From contig NC_058519.1 of the NCBI RefSeq assembly GCF_904849725.1, forward strand, positions 20,567,267 to 20,631,266: a DNA stretch of 64,000 nt, in the 5' to 3' direction. The stretch comes from Hordeum vulgare subsp. vulgare (Eukaryota; Streptophyta; Magnoliopsida; Poales; Poaceae). Both the position numbers and the translations under genes were made by a program. The notes below the pieces were generated by a model. That model saw nothing but the letters and a program-made list of their open reading frames with translations, searched no databases and was not told the origin of the DNA. Below, in pieces: positions 23,836 to 36,684 of this stretch; positions within the stretch are counted from its first letter, which is position 1, and every line of letters starts with the position of its first letter.

Positions 23836-24445
23836 ATCGTCAGTGAAGTAAGAACATAATGATATCCACTACGTGCCTCAGCACCCATTGGACTGCATAC
23901 ATCAAAATGTATCACTTTCAACAAGTTACTATCTTATTTCATCTCAATGAAAACAAGGCCTTGCTCATGTGGTATGATTTGCATGTCACTAGTGATTCGA
24001 AATCAGGTGAGTACAAAGATCCATCAGCATGGAGCCTCTTCATGCAATTTATACTAACATGACTTAAGCGGCAGTGCCACAAGTAAGTGGTACTATCATC
24101 ATCAACTCGTATCTTTTGGCACCAATATCATGAACATGTGTAACACTACGATCGAGATTCAATAAACCATTGAAGGTGATTATTCAAGAAAATAGAGTAA
24201 CCATTATTCTCTTTAAATGAATAATCGTATTGCAATAAACATGTTCCAATCATGTTCATGCTTAATGCAAGCACCAAATAACAATTTATTTAGGTTCAAC
24301 ACCAATCCCGATGGTAGAGGGAGCGTGCGACGTTTGATCATATCAACCTTGGAAACACTTCCAACACGTATCGTCACCTTGCCTTTAGCTAGTCTCCGTT
24401 TATACCGTAGCTTTCATTTCGCGTTACTAATCACTTAGCAACCGA

Positions 24446-24454
24446 ACCGGTATC
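24446..24454 (-). pseudogene. copia protease active-site remnant
   Basis: Minus-strand codons for D-T-G are at 24454-24446, in the context VLDTGSVAK followed at once by a TGA. This lies between the Gag remnant and the integrase remnant, the expected copia order, but the protease cannot be translated. Confidence 0.6.
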
Positions 24455-24729
24455 CAATACCCTCGTGTTACTAGGAGTACTAGTAAAGTACACATCAACA
24501 TTATGTATATCAAATATACTTCTCTCGACTTTTGCCAGCCTTCTTATCTACCAAGTATCTAGAGTTGCTCCGCCTCAGTGACTGTTCCCCTCATTACAGA
24601 AGCACTTAGTCTCGGGTTTGGGTTTAGTCTTGGGTCTCTTCATTAGCGCAGCAACTGTTTTGCCGTTTCACGAAGTATCCCTTCTAGCCATTGCCTTTCT
24701 TGAAACTTAGTGGTTTTACAAACCATCAA

Positions 24730-25026
24730 CTATTGATGCTCCTTCTTGATTTCTACTTTCGCAGTGTCAAACATCGCGAATCGCTCAAGGATCATTGTAT
24801 CTATCCTTGATATGCTATAGTTCATCACAAAGCTCTCAAAGCTTGGTGGCAGTGACCTTTGGAGAACTATCACTATCTCATCTGGAAGATTAACTCCCAC
24901 TTGATTCAAGCGATTGTCGTACTCACACAATCTGAGCACACGCTCAACGATTGAGCCTTTCTCCTTTACTTTGTGGACAAAGAATCTTGTCGGAGGTCTC
25001 GTACCTCTTAATAAGGGCACAAGCAT
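24730..25026 (-). pseudogene. copia Gag remnant
   Basis: 98-codon open piece with LPDEIVIVLQRSLPPSFESF and FVMNYSISRID, recognisable as the Gag (UBN2-type) core of BARE/Angela elements. Flanking frames are interrupted. The Met start is fortuitous; the original Gag began further upstream, at about 25.5 kb or higher. Confidence 0.7.
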
Positions 25027-26611
25027 GAAATCACAATTTCATCTCTTTAGAACATCACTTATGTTCCGTGACGTTCTTACAACATTTTTGGCGCCTTGCT
25101 TCTAAGCCGTTAAGTATTTTTGTACTGAACTATCGTGTAGTCATCAGAAACGTGTATGTCGGATGTTCACAGCATCCACAGACGACGCTCGAGGTGCAGC
25201 ACACCGAGTGGTGCATTAAGGACATAAGCCTTCTGTGCAGCAACGAGGACAATCCTCGGTTTTACAGACTCAGTCTGCAAAGTTTGCTACTATCAACTTT
25301 CAACTAAATTTTCTCTAGGAACATATAAAAACAGTAGAGCTATAGCGCAAGCTACATCGTAATTCGCAAATACCATTAGACTATGTTCATGACAATTAGT
25401 TCAATTAATCATATTACTTAAGAACTCCCACTCAAAAAGTACATCTCTCTAGTCATTTGAGTGGTACATGATCCAAATCCACTATCTCAAGTCCGATCAT
25501 CACGTGAGTCGAGAATAGTTTCAGTGGTAAGCATCTCTATGCTAATCATATCAACTATACAATTCATGCTCGACCTTTCGGTCTCATGTGTTCCGAGGCC
25601 ATGTCTGCACATGCTAGGCTCGTCAAGCTTAACCCGAGTGTTCCGCGTGCGCAACTGTTTTGCACCCGTTGTATGTGAACGTTGAGTCTATCACACCCGA
25701 TCATCACGTGGTGTCTCGAAACGAAGAACTGTAGCAACGGTGCACAGTCGGGGAGAACACAATTTTGTCTTGAAATTTTAGTGAGAGATCACCTCATAAT
25801 GCTACCGTCGTTCTAAGCAAAATAAGGTGCATAAAAGGATTAACATCACATGCAATTCATAAGTGACATGATATGGCCATCATCACGTGCTTCTTGATCT
25901 CCATCACCAAAACACCGGCACGATCTTCTTGTCACCGGCGTCACACCATGATTTCCATCATCATGATCTCCATCAACGTGTCGCCATCGGGGTTGTCGTG
26001 CTACTCATGCTATTACTACTAAAGCTACGTCCTAGCAAAATAGTAAACGCATCTGCAAGCACAAACGTTAGTTATAAAGACAACCCTATGGCTCCTGCCG
26101 GTTGCCGTACCATCGACGTGCAAGTCGATATTTCTATTACAACATGATCATCTCATACATCCAATATATCACATCACATCGTTGGCCATATCACATCACA
26201 AGCATACCCTGCAAAAACAAGTTAGACATCCTCTAATTTTGTTGTTGCAAGTTTTACGTGGTGACCGGGGGTATCTAGTAGGATCGCATCTTACTTACGC
26301 AAACACCACAACGGAGATATATGAGTTGCTATTTAACCTCATCCAAGGACCTCCTTGGTCAAATCCGATTCAACTAAAGTTGGAGAAACCGTCACTTGCC
26401 AGTCATCTTTGAGCAAAGGGGGTTACTCGTAACGATGAAACCAGTCTCTCGTAAGCGTACGAGTAATGTCGGTCCAAGCCGGTTCAATCCAACAATACCG
26501 CGGAATCAAGAAAAGACTAAGGAGGGCAGCAAAACGCACATCACCGCCCACAAAACCTTTTGTGTTCTACTCGAGAAGACATCTACGCATGAACCTAGCT
26601 CATGATGCCAC
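25027..26611 (-). other. copia leader and decayed 5' gag, with PBS
   Basis: The PBS-like TGGCATCATGAGC lies at about 26610-26598, next to the 5' LTR end. Beyond it I see leader sequence and degraded gag without a usable ORF. The small plus-strand frames here have no family features. Confidence 0.5.
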
Positions 26612-28422
26612 TGTTGGGGAACGTCGCATGGGAAACAAAAATTTTCCTACGCGCACGAAGACCTATCATGGTGATGTTCATCTACGAGAGGGGATGAGCG
26701 ATCTACGTACCCTTGTAGATCGTACAGCAGAAGCGATTAGAGATCGCGGTTGATGTAGTGGAACGTCCTCACGTCCCTCGATCCGCCCCGCGAACAATCC
26801 CGCGATCAGTCCCACGATCTAGTACCGAACGGACGGCACCTCCGCGTTCAGCACACGTACAGCTCGACGATGATCTCGGCCTTCTTGATCCAGCAAGAGA
26901 GACGGAGAGGTAGAAGAGTTCTCCGGCAGCGTGACGGCGCTCCGGAGGTTGGTGATGATCTTGTCTCAGCAGGGCTCCGCCCGAGCTCCGCAGAAACGTG
27001 ATCTAGAGGAAAAACTATGGAGGCATGTGGTCGGGCAGCCGTGAGAAAGTCGTCTCAAATCAGCCTTAAAACCTCCGTATATATAGGTGGGAGGGAGGGG
27101 AGGAGGCAGCCTCAAAACCCAAAGGTTTGGCCGAAATTGGAGGTGGAGGAGTCCTACTCCAATCCTACTTGGAGTAGGATTCCACCTTCCCACTTGGAAA
27201 CTCTTTCCACCTTGTGTTTTTTCCTTCTCAAACCTTATGGGCCTTAGTGGGAACTTATTCCAGCCCACTAGGGGCTGGTTTATCTCTTCCCATAGCCCAT
27301 GAGACCCCTTGGGGCGTGACACCCCTCCCGATGGTCCCCGGCACCCCTCCCGGCACTCCCGGTACACTACCGATGAGCCCGAAACTTTTCCGGTAATGCC
27401 CGGAAACTTTCCGGTAACCAAATGAGGTCATCCTATATATCAATCTTCGTTTCCGGACCATTCCGGAAACCCTCGTGACGTCCGTGATCTCATCCGGGAC
27501 TCCGATCAACATTCGGTAACCAACCATATAACTCAAATACGCATAAAACAACGTCGAACCTTAAGTGTGCAGACCCTGCGGGTTCGAGAACTATGTAGAC
27601 ATGACCCGAGTGACTCCTCGGTCAATATCCAATAGCGGGACCTGGATGCCCATATTGGATCCTACATATTCTACGAAGATCTTATCGTTTGAACCTCAGT
27701 GCCAAGGATTCGTATAATCCCGTATGTCATTCCCTTTGTCCTTCGGTATGTTACTTGCCCGAGATTCGATCGTCAGTATCCGCATACCTATTTCAATCTC
27801 GTTTACCGGCAAGTCTCTTTACTCGTTCCGTAATACAAGATCCCGCAACTTACACTAAGTTACATTGCTTGCAAGGCTTATGTGTGATGTTGTATTACCG
27901 AGTGGGCCCCGAGATACCTCTCCGTCACACGGAGTGACAAATCCCAGTCTTGATCCATACTAACTCAACGAACACCTTCGGAGATACCTGTAGAGCATCT
28001 TTATAGTCACCCAGTTACGTTGCGACGTTTGATACACACAAAGCATTCCTCCGGTGTCCGTGAGTTATATGATCTCATGGTCATAGGAACAAATACTTGA
28101 CATGCAGAAAACAGTAGCAACAAAATGACACGATCAACATGCTACGTCTATTAGTTTGGGTCTAGTCCATCACATGATTCTCCTAATGATGTGATCCCGT
28201 TATTAAGTGACAACACTTGCCTATGGCCAGGAAACCTTGACCATCTTTGATCAACGAGCTAGTCAACTAGAGGCTTACTAGGGACAGTGTTTTGTCTATA
28301 TATCCACACAAGTATTGTGTTTCCAATCAATACAATTATAGCATGGATAATAAACGATTATCATGAACTAAGAAATATAATAATATCTAATTTATTATTG
28401 CCTCTAGGGCATATTTCCAACA
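26612..28422 (-). repeat. copia 5' LTR (1811 bp)
   Basis: Near-identical partner of 19803-21613 with no indels. It ends CCAACA at 28422 and is followed by the target duplication. Four differences in 1811 bp is about 0.2% divergence; at a commonly used grass LTR rate near 1.3e-8 per site per year this is on the order of 0.1 million years (rough estimate from an eye count). Confidence 0.95.
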
Positions 28423-28427
28423 CCGCC
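28423..28427 (+). repeat. copia target site duplication, right copy
   Basis: ccgcc directly after CCAACA, pairing with 19798-19802. The interrupted LTR3 resumes here with the G-run tract, as at LTR2 position 9832. Confidence 0.95.
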
Positions 28428-29256
28428 GGGGGAGGGAGGAGGCCGTGGGGGGAGGAGGCCGTGGAGGGAGGAGGTGGCCGTGGGGGATGGAAGGAGGCCG
28501 TGGGGGGAGGAGGCCGTGGAGGGAGGAGGTGGCCATGGGGGATGGAAGGAGGCCGCCGGCGGGAGGAGGGGGTGGCCGCCGGCGTGGTGAGGGGGACCGA
28601 GGGGGGGGGGCGCCGTGGGAGGGGGCGGTGGAGGGAGAAGGGGCGACGGGAGTTGGGAGAGGAGGGAGTCACGGGAGCAGAGAGAGGGATCGTGGGGAGG
28701 AGAGGGGGGGTGCTGTCGTGCGTGGGGTGGGGTGGGGCCGCGAGGGGAGGGGAGTGGCGGCGGCGTGGGAAAGGGAGGGAGTAGCGAGGGGAGGGGGGGC
28801 CTCTCGCTAGGGTTTGGCGGGAGGGGGCGCGGGAGGTGGCCGGCTGCGCCTTGAGCCCAGTTGGGCCAAGGGGGGGGGTTGTTTCCTTTTCTTTTTTTTT
28901 GATTTGTTTTATTCTGTTTTCTCTTTTCCCTTTTATCATTTCTTTCTTTCAGTTTTCTTTTCTTTCTTTTATTATTTAATTTACTATTTGAATTTTTCTT
29001 TTGAAACACTTTCTCTTATTATATTTTCTTTTACAAATTATTATACGTACTTTTAATCCTATCTTTCATATACCTATTCTTTTAATATTCGTAATGAACT
29101 TATAAGGTACTTTTCTTTTGTTTCCAAATCTTTTAATCCGGACAGACGCGAATCAACGTGGGTCTGAGATGGGAATCCGATGACGTGGCATCGTTAGCGG
29201 TTGATCACTGTAGCTTAATTACAATAATCACTGTAGCAAAAGTCGAGGATGTCACA
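28428..29256 (-). mobile_element. Ty3/gypsy LTR3, right segment
   Basis: Matches LTR2 from about 9837 to 10663: the 55-bp minisatellite, G-run tract, T-rich tract, and the final gtcaca at 29251-29256. The sequence then switches abruptly to satellite. This is the outer end of the tandem gypsy array. Confidence 0.94.
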
Positions 29257-30607
29257 AGAGGGCTACGACAAAAACTGGATGCAGTTCGTGTACAAAACTG
29301 ACAATCTCTCTCGAAGTAGCAGGGTTTCGAACGAGAACTCGTCTCTTACAAAGGGATTTCATTTTTTTGAACTTATTTGAACTCCATACTTTTTGTGTGT
29401 TCAAAATGCACCATTCAAAGGCACATCACAAAATTTCAACAATTTCTGACTTCATTTGGTATATTTCGTGCATTTACTTATTTTTTTTGAGCTAGTTGAC
29501 CCTGAAATTGAAAACCACTACAAATGAACTCTGAAAATGTTGAAAGTTGGCATGCTATCATCATTTCACCCACATAGAATGTGTTAAAAAGTTGAGAGGG
29601 CTACGACAAAAACTGGATGCAGTTCGTGTACAAAACTAACAATCTCTCTCGAAGTAGGAGGGTTTCGAACGAGAACTCATCTCTTACAAAGGGATTTCAT
29701 TTTTTTGAAATTATTTGAACTCCATACTTTTTGTGTGTTCAAAATGCACCATTCAAAGGCACATCACAAAATTTCAACAATTTCTGACTTCATTTGGTAT
29801 ATTTCGTGCATTTACTTATTTTTTTTGAGCTAGTTGACCCTGAAATTGAAAAGCACTACAAATGAACTCTGAAAATGTTGAAAGTTGGCATGCTATCATC
29901 ATTTCACCCACATAGCATGTGTTAAAAAGTTGAGAGGGCTACGACAAAAACTGGTTACAGTTCGTGTACAAAACTGAAAATCTCTCTCGAAGTAGCACGG
30001 TTTCGAACGAGAACTCATCTCTTACAAAGGGATTTCATTTTTTTGAACTAATTTGAACTCCATACTTTTTGTGTGTTCAAAATGCACAATTAAAAGGCAC
30101 ATCACAAAATTTCAACAATTTCTGACATCATTTGGTATATTTCGTGCATTTACTTATTTTTTTTAGCTAGTTGACCCTGAAATTGAAAAGCACTACAAAT
30201 GAACTCTGAAAATGTTGAAAGTTGGCATGCTATCATCATTTCATCCACATAGCATGTGTTAAAAAGTTGAGAGGGCTACGACAAAAACTGGATGCAGTTC
30301 GTGTACAAAACTGACAATCTCTCTCGAAGTAGCATGGTTTTCAACGAGAACTCATCTCTTACAAAGGGATTTCATTTTTTTGAACTTATTTGAACTCCAT
30401 CATTTTTGTGTGTTCAAAATGCACCATTCAAAGGCACATCACAAAATTTCAACAAGTTCTGACTTCATTTGGTATATTTCGTGCATTTACTTATTTTTTT
30501 TGAGCTAGTTGACCCTGAAATTGAAAAGCACTACAAATGAACTTTGAAAATGTTGAAAGTTGGCATGCTATCATCCTTTCACCCACATAGCATTTGTTAA
30601 AAAGTTG
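29257..30607 (+). repeat. satellite monomers 1-4, left edge
   Basis: Starts 29257, 29595, 29933 and 30270. The first two resemble the last two monomers of the 9-monomer unit (tagaatgtg end, aactaacaat start). The next two are variants not in that unit. The fourth ends with the catttgtt variant that precedes every 9-monomer unit. Confidence 0.85.
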
Positions 30608-33600
30608 AGATGGCTACGACAAAAATTGGATGCAGTTCGTGTACAAAAGTGACAATCTCTCTCGAAGTAGCAGGGTTTCGAACGAGAACTCATCTCTTAC
30701 AAAGGGATTTCATTTTTTTGAACTTATTTGAACTCCATACTTTTTGTGTGTTCAAAATGAACCATTCAAAGGCACATCACAAAATTTCAACAATTTCTGA
30801 CTTCATTTGGTATATTTCGTGCATTTACTTATTTTTTTTGAGCTAGTTGACCCTGAAATTGAAAAGCACTACAAATGAACTCTGAAAATGTTGAAAGTTG
30901 GCATGCTATCATCATTTCACCCACATAGCATGTGTTAAAAAGTTGAGAGGGCTACGACAAACACTGGATGCAGTTCGTGTACGAAACTGACAATCTCTCT
31001 CGAAGTAGCACGGTTTCGAACGAGAACTCTTCTCTTACTAAGGGATTTCATTTTTTTGAACTTATTTGAACTCCATACTTTTTGTGTGTTCAAAATGCAC
31101 CATTCAAAGGCACATCACAAAATTTCAACAATTTCTGACTTCATTGGGTATATTTCGTGCATTTACTTATTTTTTTTTGAGCTAGTTCACCAGAAATTGA
31201 AAAGCACTACAAATGAACACTGAAAATGTTGAAAGTTGGCATGATATCATCATTTCACCCACATAGCATGTGTTAAAAAGTTGAGAGGGCTACGACAAAA
31301 ACCGGATGCAGTTCGTGTACAAAACTGACAATCTCTCTCGAAGTAGGAGGGTTTCGAACGAGAACTCGTCTCTTACAAAGGGATTTCATTTTTTTGAACT
31401 TTTTTGAACTCCATACTTTTCGTCTGTTCAAAATGCACCATTCAAAGGCACATCACAAAATTTCAACAATTTCTGACTTCATTTGGTATATTTCATGCAT
31501 TTACTTATTTTTTTTGAGCTAGTTGACCCTGAAATTGAAAAGCACTACAAATGAACTCTGAAAATGTTGAAAGTTGGCATGCTATCATCCTTTCACCCAC
31601 ATAGCATGTGTTAAAAAGTTGAGATGGCTACGACAAAAACAGGATACAGTTCGTGTACAAAACTGACAATCTCTCTCGAAGTAGCAGGGTTTCGAACGAG
31701 AACTCATCTCTTACAAAGGGATTTTATTTTTTTGAACTTATTTGAACTCCATACTTTTTGTATGTTCAAAATGCACCATTCAAAGGCACATCACAAAATT
31801 TCAACAATTTGTACTTCATTTGGTATATTTCGTGCATTTACTTATTTTTTTTTGAGCTAGTTGACCCAGAAATTGAAAAGCACTACAAATGAACTCTGAA
31901 AATGTTGAAAGTTGGCATGCTATCATCATTTCACCCACATAGCATGTGTTAAAAAGTTGAGAGGGCTACGACAATAACTGAATGCAGTTCCTGTACAAAA
32001 CTGACAATCTCTCTCGAAGTAGCAGGGTTTCGAACGAGAACTCATCTCTTACAAAGGGATTTCATTTTTTTGAACTTATTTGAACTCCATAGTTTTTGTG
32101 TGTTCAAAATGCACCATTCAAAGACACATCACAAAATTTCAACAATTTCCGACTTCATTTGGTATATTTCGTGCATTTCCTTTTTTTTTTTGAGCTAGTT
32201 GACCCTGAAATTGAAAAGCACTACAAATGAACAATGAAAATGTTGAAAGTTGGCATGCTATCATCATTTCACCCACATAGCATGTGTTAAAATGTTGAGA
32301 GGGCTACGACAAAAACTGGATGCAGTTCGTGTACAAAACTGACAATCTCTCTCGAAGTAGGAGGGTTTCGAACGAGAACTCATCTCTTACAAAGGGATTT
32401 CATTTTTTTGAACTTATTTGAACTCCATACTTTTTGTGTGTTCAAAATGCACCATTCAAAGGCACATCACAAAATTTCAACAATTTATGACTTCATTTGG
32501 TATATTTCGTGCATTTACTTATTTTTTTGAGCTAGTTGACCCTGAAATTGAAAAGCACTACAAATGAACTCTGAAAATGTTGAAAGTTGGCATGCTATCA
32601 TCATTTCACCCACATAGCATGTGTTAAAAAGTTGAGAGGGCTACGACAAAAACTGGATGCAGTTCGTGTACAAAACTCACAATCTCTCTCGAAGTAGCAG
32701 GGTTTCGAACGAGAACTCATCTCTTACAAAGGGATTTCATTTTTTTGAACTTATTTGAAATCCATACTTTTTGTGTGTTCAAAATGCACCATTCAAAGGC
32801 ACATCACAAAATTTCAACAATTTCTGACTTCATTTGGTATATTTCGTGCATTTACTTTTTTTTTGAGCTAGGTGACCCTGAAATTGAAAAGCACTACAAA
32901 TGAACTCTGAAAATGTTGAAAGTTGGCATGCTATCGTCATTTCACCCACATAGCATGTGTTAAAAAGTTGAGAGGGCTACGACAAAAACTGGATGCAGTT
33001 CGTGTACAAAACTGACAATCTCTCTCGAAGTAGGAGGGTTTCGAACGAGAACTCATCTCTTACAAAGGGATTTCATTTTTTTTAACTTATTTGAACTCCA
33101 TACTTTTTGTGTGTTCAAAATGCACCATTCAAAGGCACATCACAAAATTTCAACAATTTCTGACTTCATTTGGTATATTTCGTGCATTTACTTATTTTTT
33201 TTGAGCTAGTTGACCCTGAAATTGAAAAGCACTACAAATGAACTCTGAAAATGTTGAAAGTTGGCATGCTATCATCATTTCACCCACATAGAATGTGTTA
33301 AAAAGTTGAGAGGGCTACGACAAAAACTGGATGCAGTTCGTGTACAAAACTAACAATCTCTCTCGAAGTAGGAGGGTTTCGAACGAGAACTCATCTCTTA
33401 CAAAGGGATTTCATTTTTTTGAACTTATTTGAACTCCATACTTTTTGTGTGTTCAAAATGCACCATTCAAAGGCACATCACAAAATTTCAACAATTTCTG
33501 ACTTCATTTGGTATATTTCGTGCATTTACTTATTTTTTTTGAGCTAGTTGACCCTGAAATTGAAAAGCACTACAAATGAACTTTGAAAATGTTGAAAGTT

Positions 33601-33646
33601 GGCATGCTATCATCCTTTCACCCACATAGCATTTGTTAAAAAGTTG
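30608..33646 (+). repeat. 9-monomer higher-order unit, copy 1 (3039 bp)
   Basis: Monomers start at 30608, 30946, 31284, 31622, 31960, 32298, 32635, 32971 and 33309. Each has private variants that recur at the same slot in copies 2 and 3: agatgg in slots 1 and 4, acgaaactgac in slot 2, gttcaccagaaat in slot 2, ttcctgtac in slot 5, and gaaatccat in slot 7. Confidence 0.93.
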
Positions 33647-36600
33647 AGATGGCTACGACAAAAATTGGATGCAGTTCGTGTACAAAAGTGACAATCTCTC
33701 TCGAAGTAGCAGGGTTTCGAACGAGAACTCATCTCTTACAAAGGGATTTCATTTTTTTGAACTTATTTGAACTCCATACTTTTTGTGTGTTCAAAATGAA
33801 CCATTCAAAGGCACATCACAAAATTTCAACAATTTCTGACTTCATTTGGTATATTTCGTGCATTTACTTATTTTTTTTGAGCTAGTTGACCCTGAAATTG
33901 AAAAGCACTACAAATGAACTCTGAAAATGTTGAAAGTTGGCATGCTATCATCATTTCACCCACATAGCATGTGTTAAAAAGTTGAGAGGGCTACGACAAA
34001 CACTGGATGCAGTTCGTGTACGAAACTGACAATCTCTCTCGAAGTAGCACGGTTTCGAACGAGAACTCTTCTCTTACTAAGGGATTTCATTTTTTTGAAC
34101 TTATTTGAACTCCATACTTTTTGTGTGTTCAAAATGCACCATTCAAAGGCACATCACAAAATTTCAACAATTTCTGACTTCATTGGGTATATTTCGTGCA
34201 TTTACTTATTTTTTTTTGAGCTAGTTCACCAGAAATTGAAAAGCACTACAAATGAACACTGAAAATGTTGAAAGTTGGCATGATATCATCATTTCACCCA
34301 CATAGCATGTGTTAAAAAGTTGAGAGGGCTACGACAAAAACCGGATGCAGTTCGTGTACAAAACTGACAATCTCTCTCGAAGTAGGAGGGTTTCGAACGA
34401 GAACTCGTCTCTTACAAAGGGATTTCATTTTTTTGAACTTTTTTGAACTCCATACTTTTCGTCTGTTCAAAATGCACCATTCAAAGGCACATCACAAAAT
34501 TTCAACAATTTCTGACTTCATTTGGTATATTTCATGCATTTACTTATTTTTTTTGAGCTAGTTGACCCTGAAATTGAAAAGCACTACAAATGAACTCTGA
34601 AAATGTTGAAAGTTGGCATGCTATCATCCTTTCACCCACATAGCATGTGTTAAAAAGTTGAGATGGCTACGACAAAAACAGGATACAGTTCGTGTACAAA
34701 ACTGACAATCTCTCTCGAAGTAGCAGGGTTTCGAACGAGAACTCATCTCTTACAAAGGGATTTTATTTTTTTGAACTTATTTGAACTCCATACTTTTTGT
34801 ATGTTCAAAATGCACCATTCAAAGGCACATCACAAAATTTCAACAATTTGTACTTCATTTGGTATATTTCGTGCATTTACTTATTTTTTTTTGAGCTAGT
34901 TGACCCAGAAATTGAAAAGCACTACAAATGAACTCTGAAAATGTTGAAAGTTGGCATGCTATCATCATTTCACCCACATAGCATGTGTTAAAAAGTTGAG
35001 AGGGCTACGACAATAACTGAATGCAGTTCCTGTACAAAACTGACAATCTCTCTCGAAGTAGCAGGGTTTCGAACGAGAACTCATCTCTTACAAAGGGATT
35101 TCATTTTTTTGAACTTATTTGAACTCCATAGTTTTTGTGTGTTCAAAATGCACCATTCAAAGACACATCACAAAATTTCAACAATTTCCGACTTCATTTG
35201 GTATATTTCGTGCATTTCCTTTTTTTTTTTGAGCTAGTTGACCCTGAAATTGAAAAGCACTACAAATGAACAATGAAAATGTTGAAAGTTGGCATGCTAT
35301 CATCATTTCACCCACATAGCATGTGTTAAAATGTTGAGAGGGCTACGACAAAAACTGGATGCAGTTCGTGTACAAAACTGACAATCTCTCTCGAAGTAGG
35401 AGGGTTTCGAACGAGAACTCATCTCTTACAAAGGGATTTCATTTTTTTGAACTTATTTGAACTCCATACTTTTTGTGTGTTCAAAATGCACCATTCAAAG
35501 GCACATCACAAAATTTCAACAATTTATGACTTCATTTGGTATATTTCGTGCATTTACTTATTTTTTTGAGCTAGTTGACCCTGAAATTGAAAAGCACTAC
35601 AAATGAACTCTGAAAATGTTGAAAGTTGGCATGCTATCATCATTTCACCCACATAGCATGTGTTAAAAAGTTGAGAGGGCTACGACAAAAACTGGATGCA
35701 GTTCGTGTACAAAACTCACAATCTCTCTCGAAGTAGCAGGGTTTCGAACGAGAACTCATCTCTTACAAAGGGATTTCATTTTTTTGAACTTATTTGAAAT
35801 CCATACTTTTTGTGTGTTCAAAATGCACCATTCAAAGGCACATCACAAAATTTCAACAATTTCTGACTTCATTTGGTATATTTCGTGCATTTACTTTTTT
35901 TTGAGCTAGGTGACCCTGAAATTGAAAAGCACTACAAATGAACTCTGAAAATGTTGAAAGTTGGCATGCTATCGTCATTTCACCCACATAGCATGTGTTA
36001 AAAAGTTGAGAGGGCTACGACAAAAACTGGATGCAGTTCGTGTACAAAACTGACAATCTCTCTCGAAGTAGGAGGGTTTCGAACGAGAACTCATCTCTTA
36101 CAAAGGGATTTCATTTTTTTTAACTTATTTGAACTCCATACTTTTTGTGTGTTCAAAATGCACCATTCAAAGGCACATCACAAAATTTCAACAATTTCTG
36201 ACTTCATTTGGTATATTTCGTGCATTTACTTATTTTTTTTGAGCTAGTTGACCCTGAAATTGAAAAGCACTACAAATGAACTCTGAAAATGTTGAAAGTT
36301 GGCATGCTATCATCATTTCACCCACATAGAATGTGTTAAAAAGTTGAGAGGGCTACGACAAAAACTGGATGCAGTTCGTGTACAAAACTAACAATCTCTC
36401 TCGAAGTAGGAGGGTTTCGAACGAGAACTCATCTCTTACAAAGGGATTTCATTTTTTTGAACTTATTTGAACTCCATACTTTTTGTGTGTTCAAAATGCA
36501 CCATTCAAAGGCACATCACAAAATTTCAACAATTTCTGACTTCATTTGGTATATTTCGTGCATTTACTTATTTTTTTTGAGCTAGTTGACCCTGAAATTG

Positions 36601-36684
36601 AAAAGCACTACAAATGAACTTTGAAAATGTTGAAAGTTGGCATGCTATCATCCTTTCACCCACATAGCATTTGTTAAAAAGTTG
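33647..36684 (+). repeat. 9-monomer higher-order unit, copy 2 (3038 bp)
   Basis: Practically identical to copy 1. The only difference I found is one T fewer in the slot-7 T-run. It shares ttctcttactaagg and ttttcgtctgtt with copy 1. Confidence 0.93.

Larger units (their letters stand above)
19803..28422 (-). mobile_element. Ty1/copia retrotransposon, BARE-1/WIS/Angela type, nested in gypsy LTR3
   Basis: Complete 8620-bp element on the minus strand: LTRs at 26612-28422 (5') and 19803-21613 (3'), 1811 bp each, and a 4998-bp internal region. In minus sense it begins TGTTGGAAATATGCCC and ends CCCCAACA. The LTR ends and PPT context match the Triticeae BARE/WIS/Angela group from memory. The LTRs show only four differences by eye, so insertion is recent, but gag and pol are decayed throughout. 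It is therefore non-autonomous and was probably moved by proteins from other family members. Confidence 0.95.

Noticed and set aside
19803..28422. Two separate solo LTRs of copia type rather than one element
   Set aside because: The LTRs are in the same orientation with PPT and PBS at the proper inner edges and copia coding remnants in the right order between them. The 5-bp duplication is at the outer edges only.
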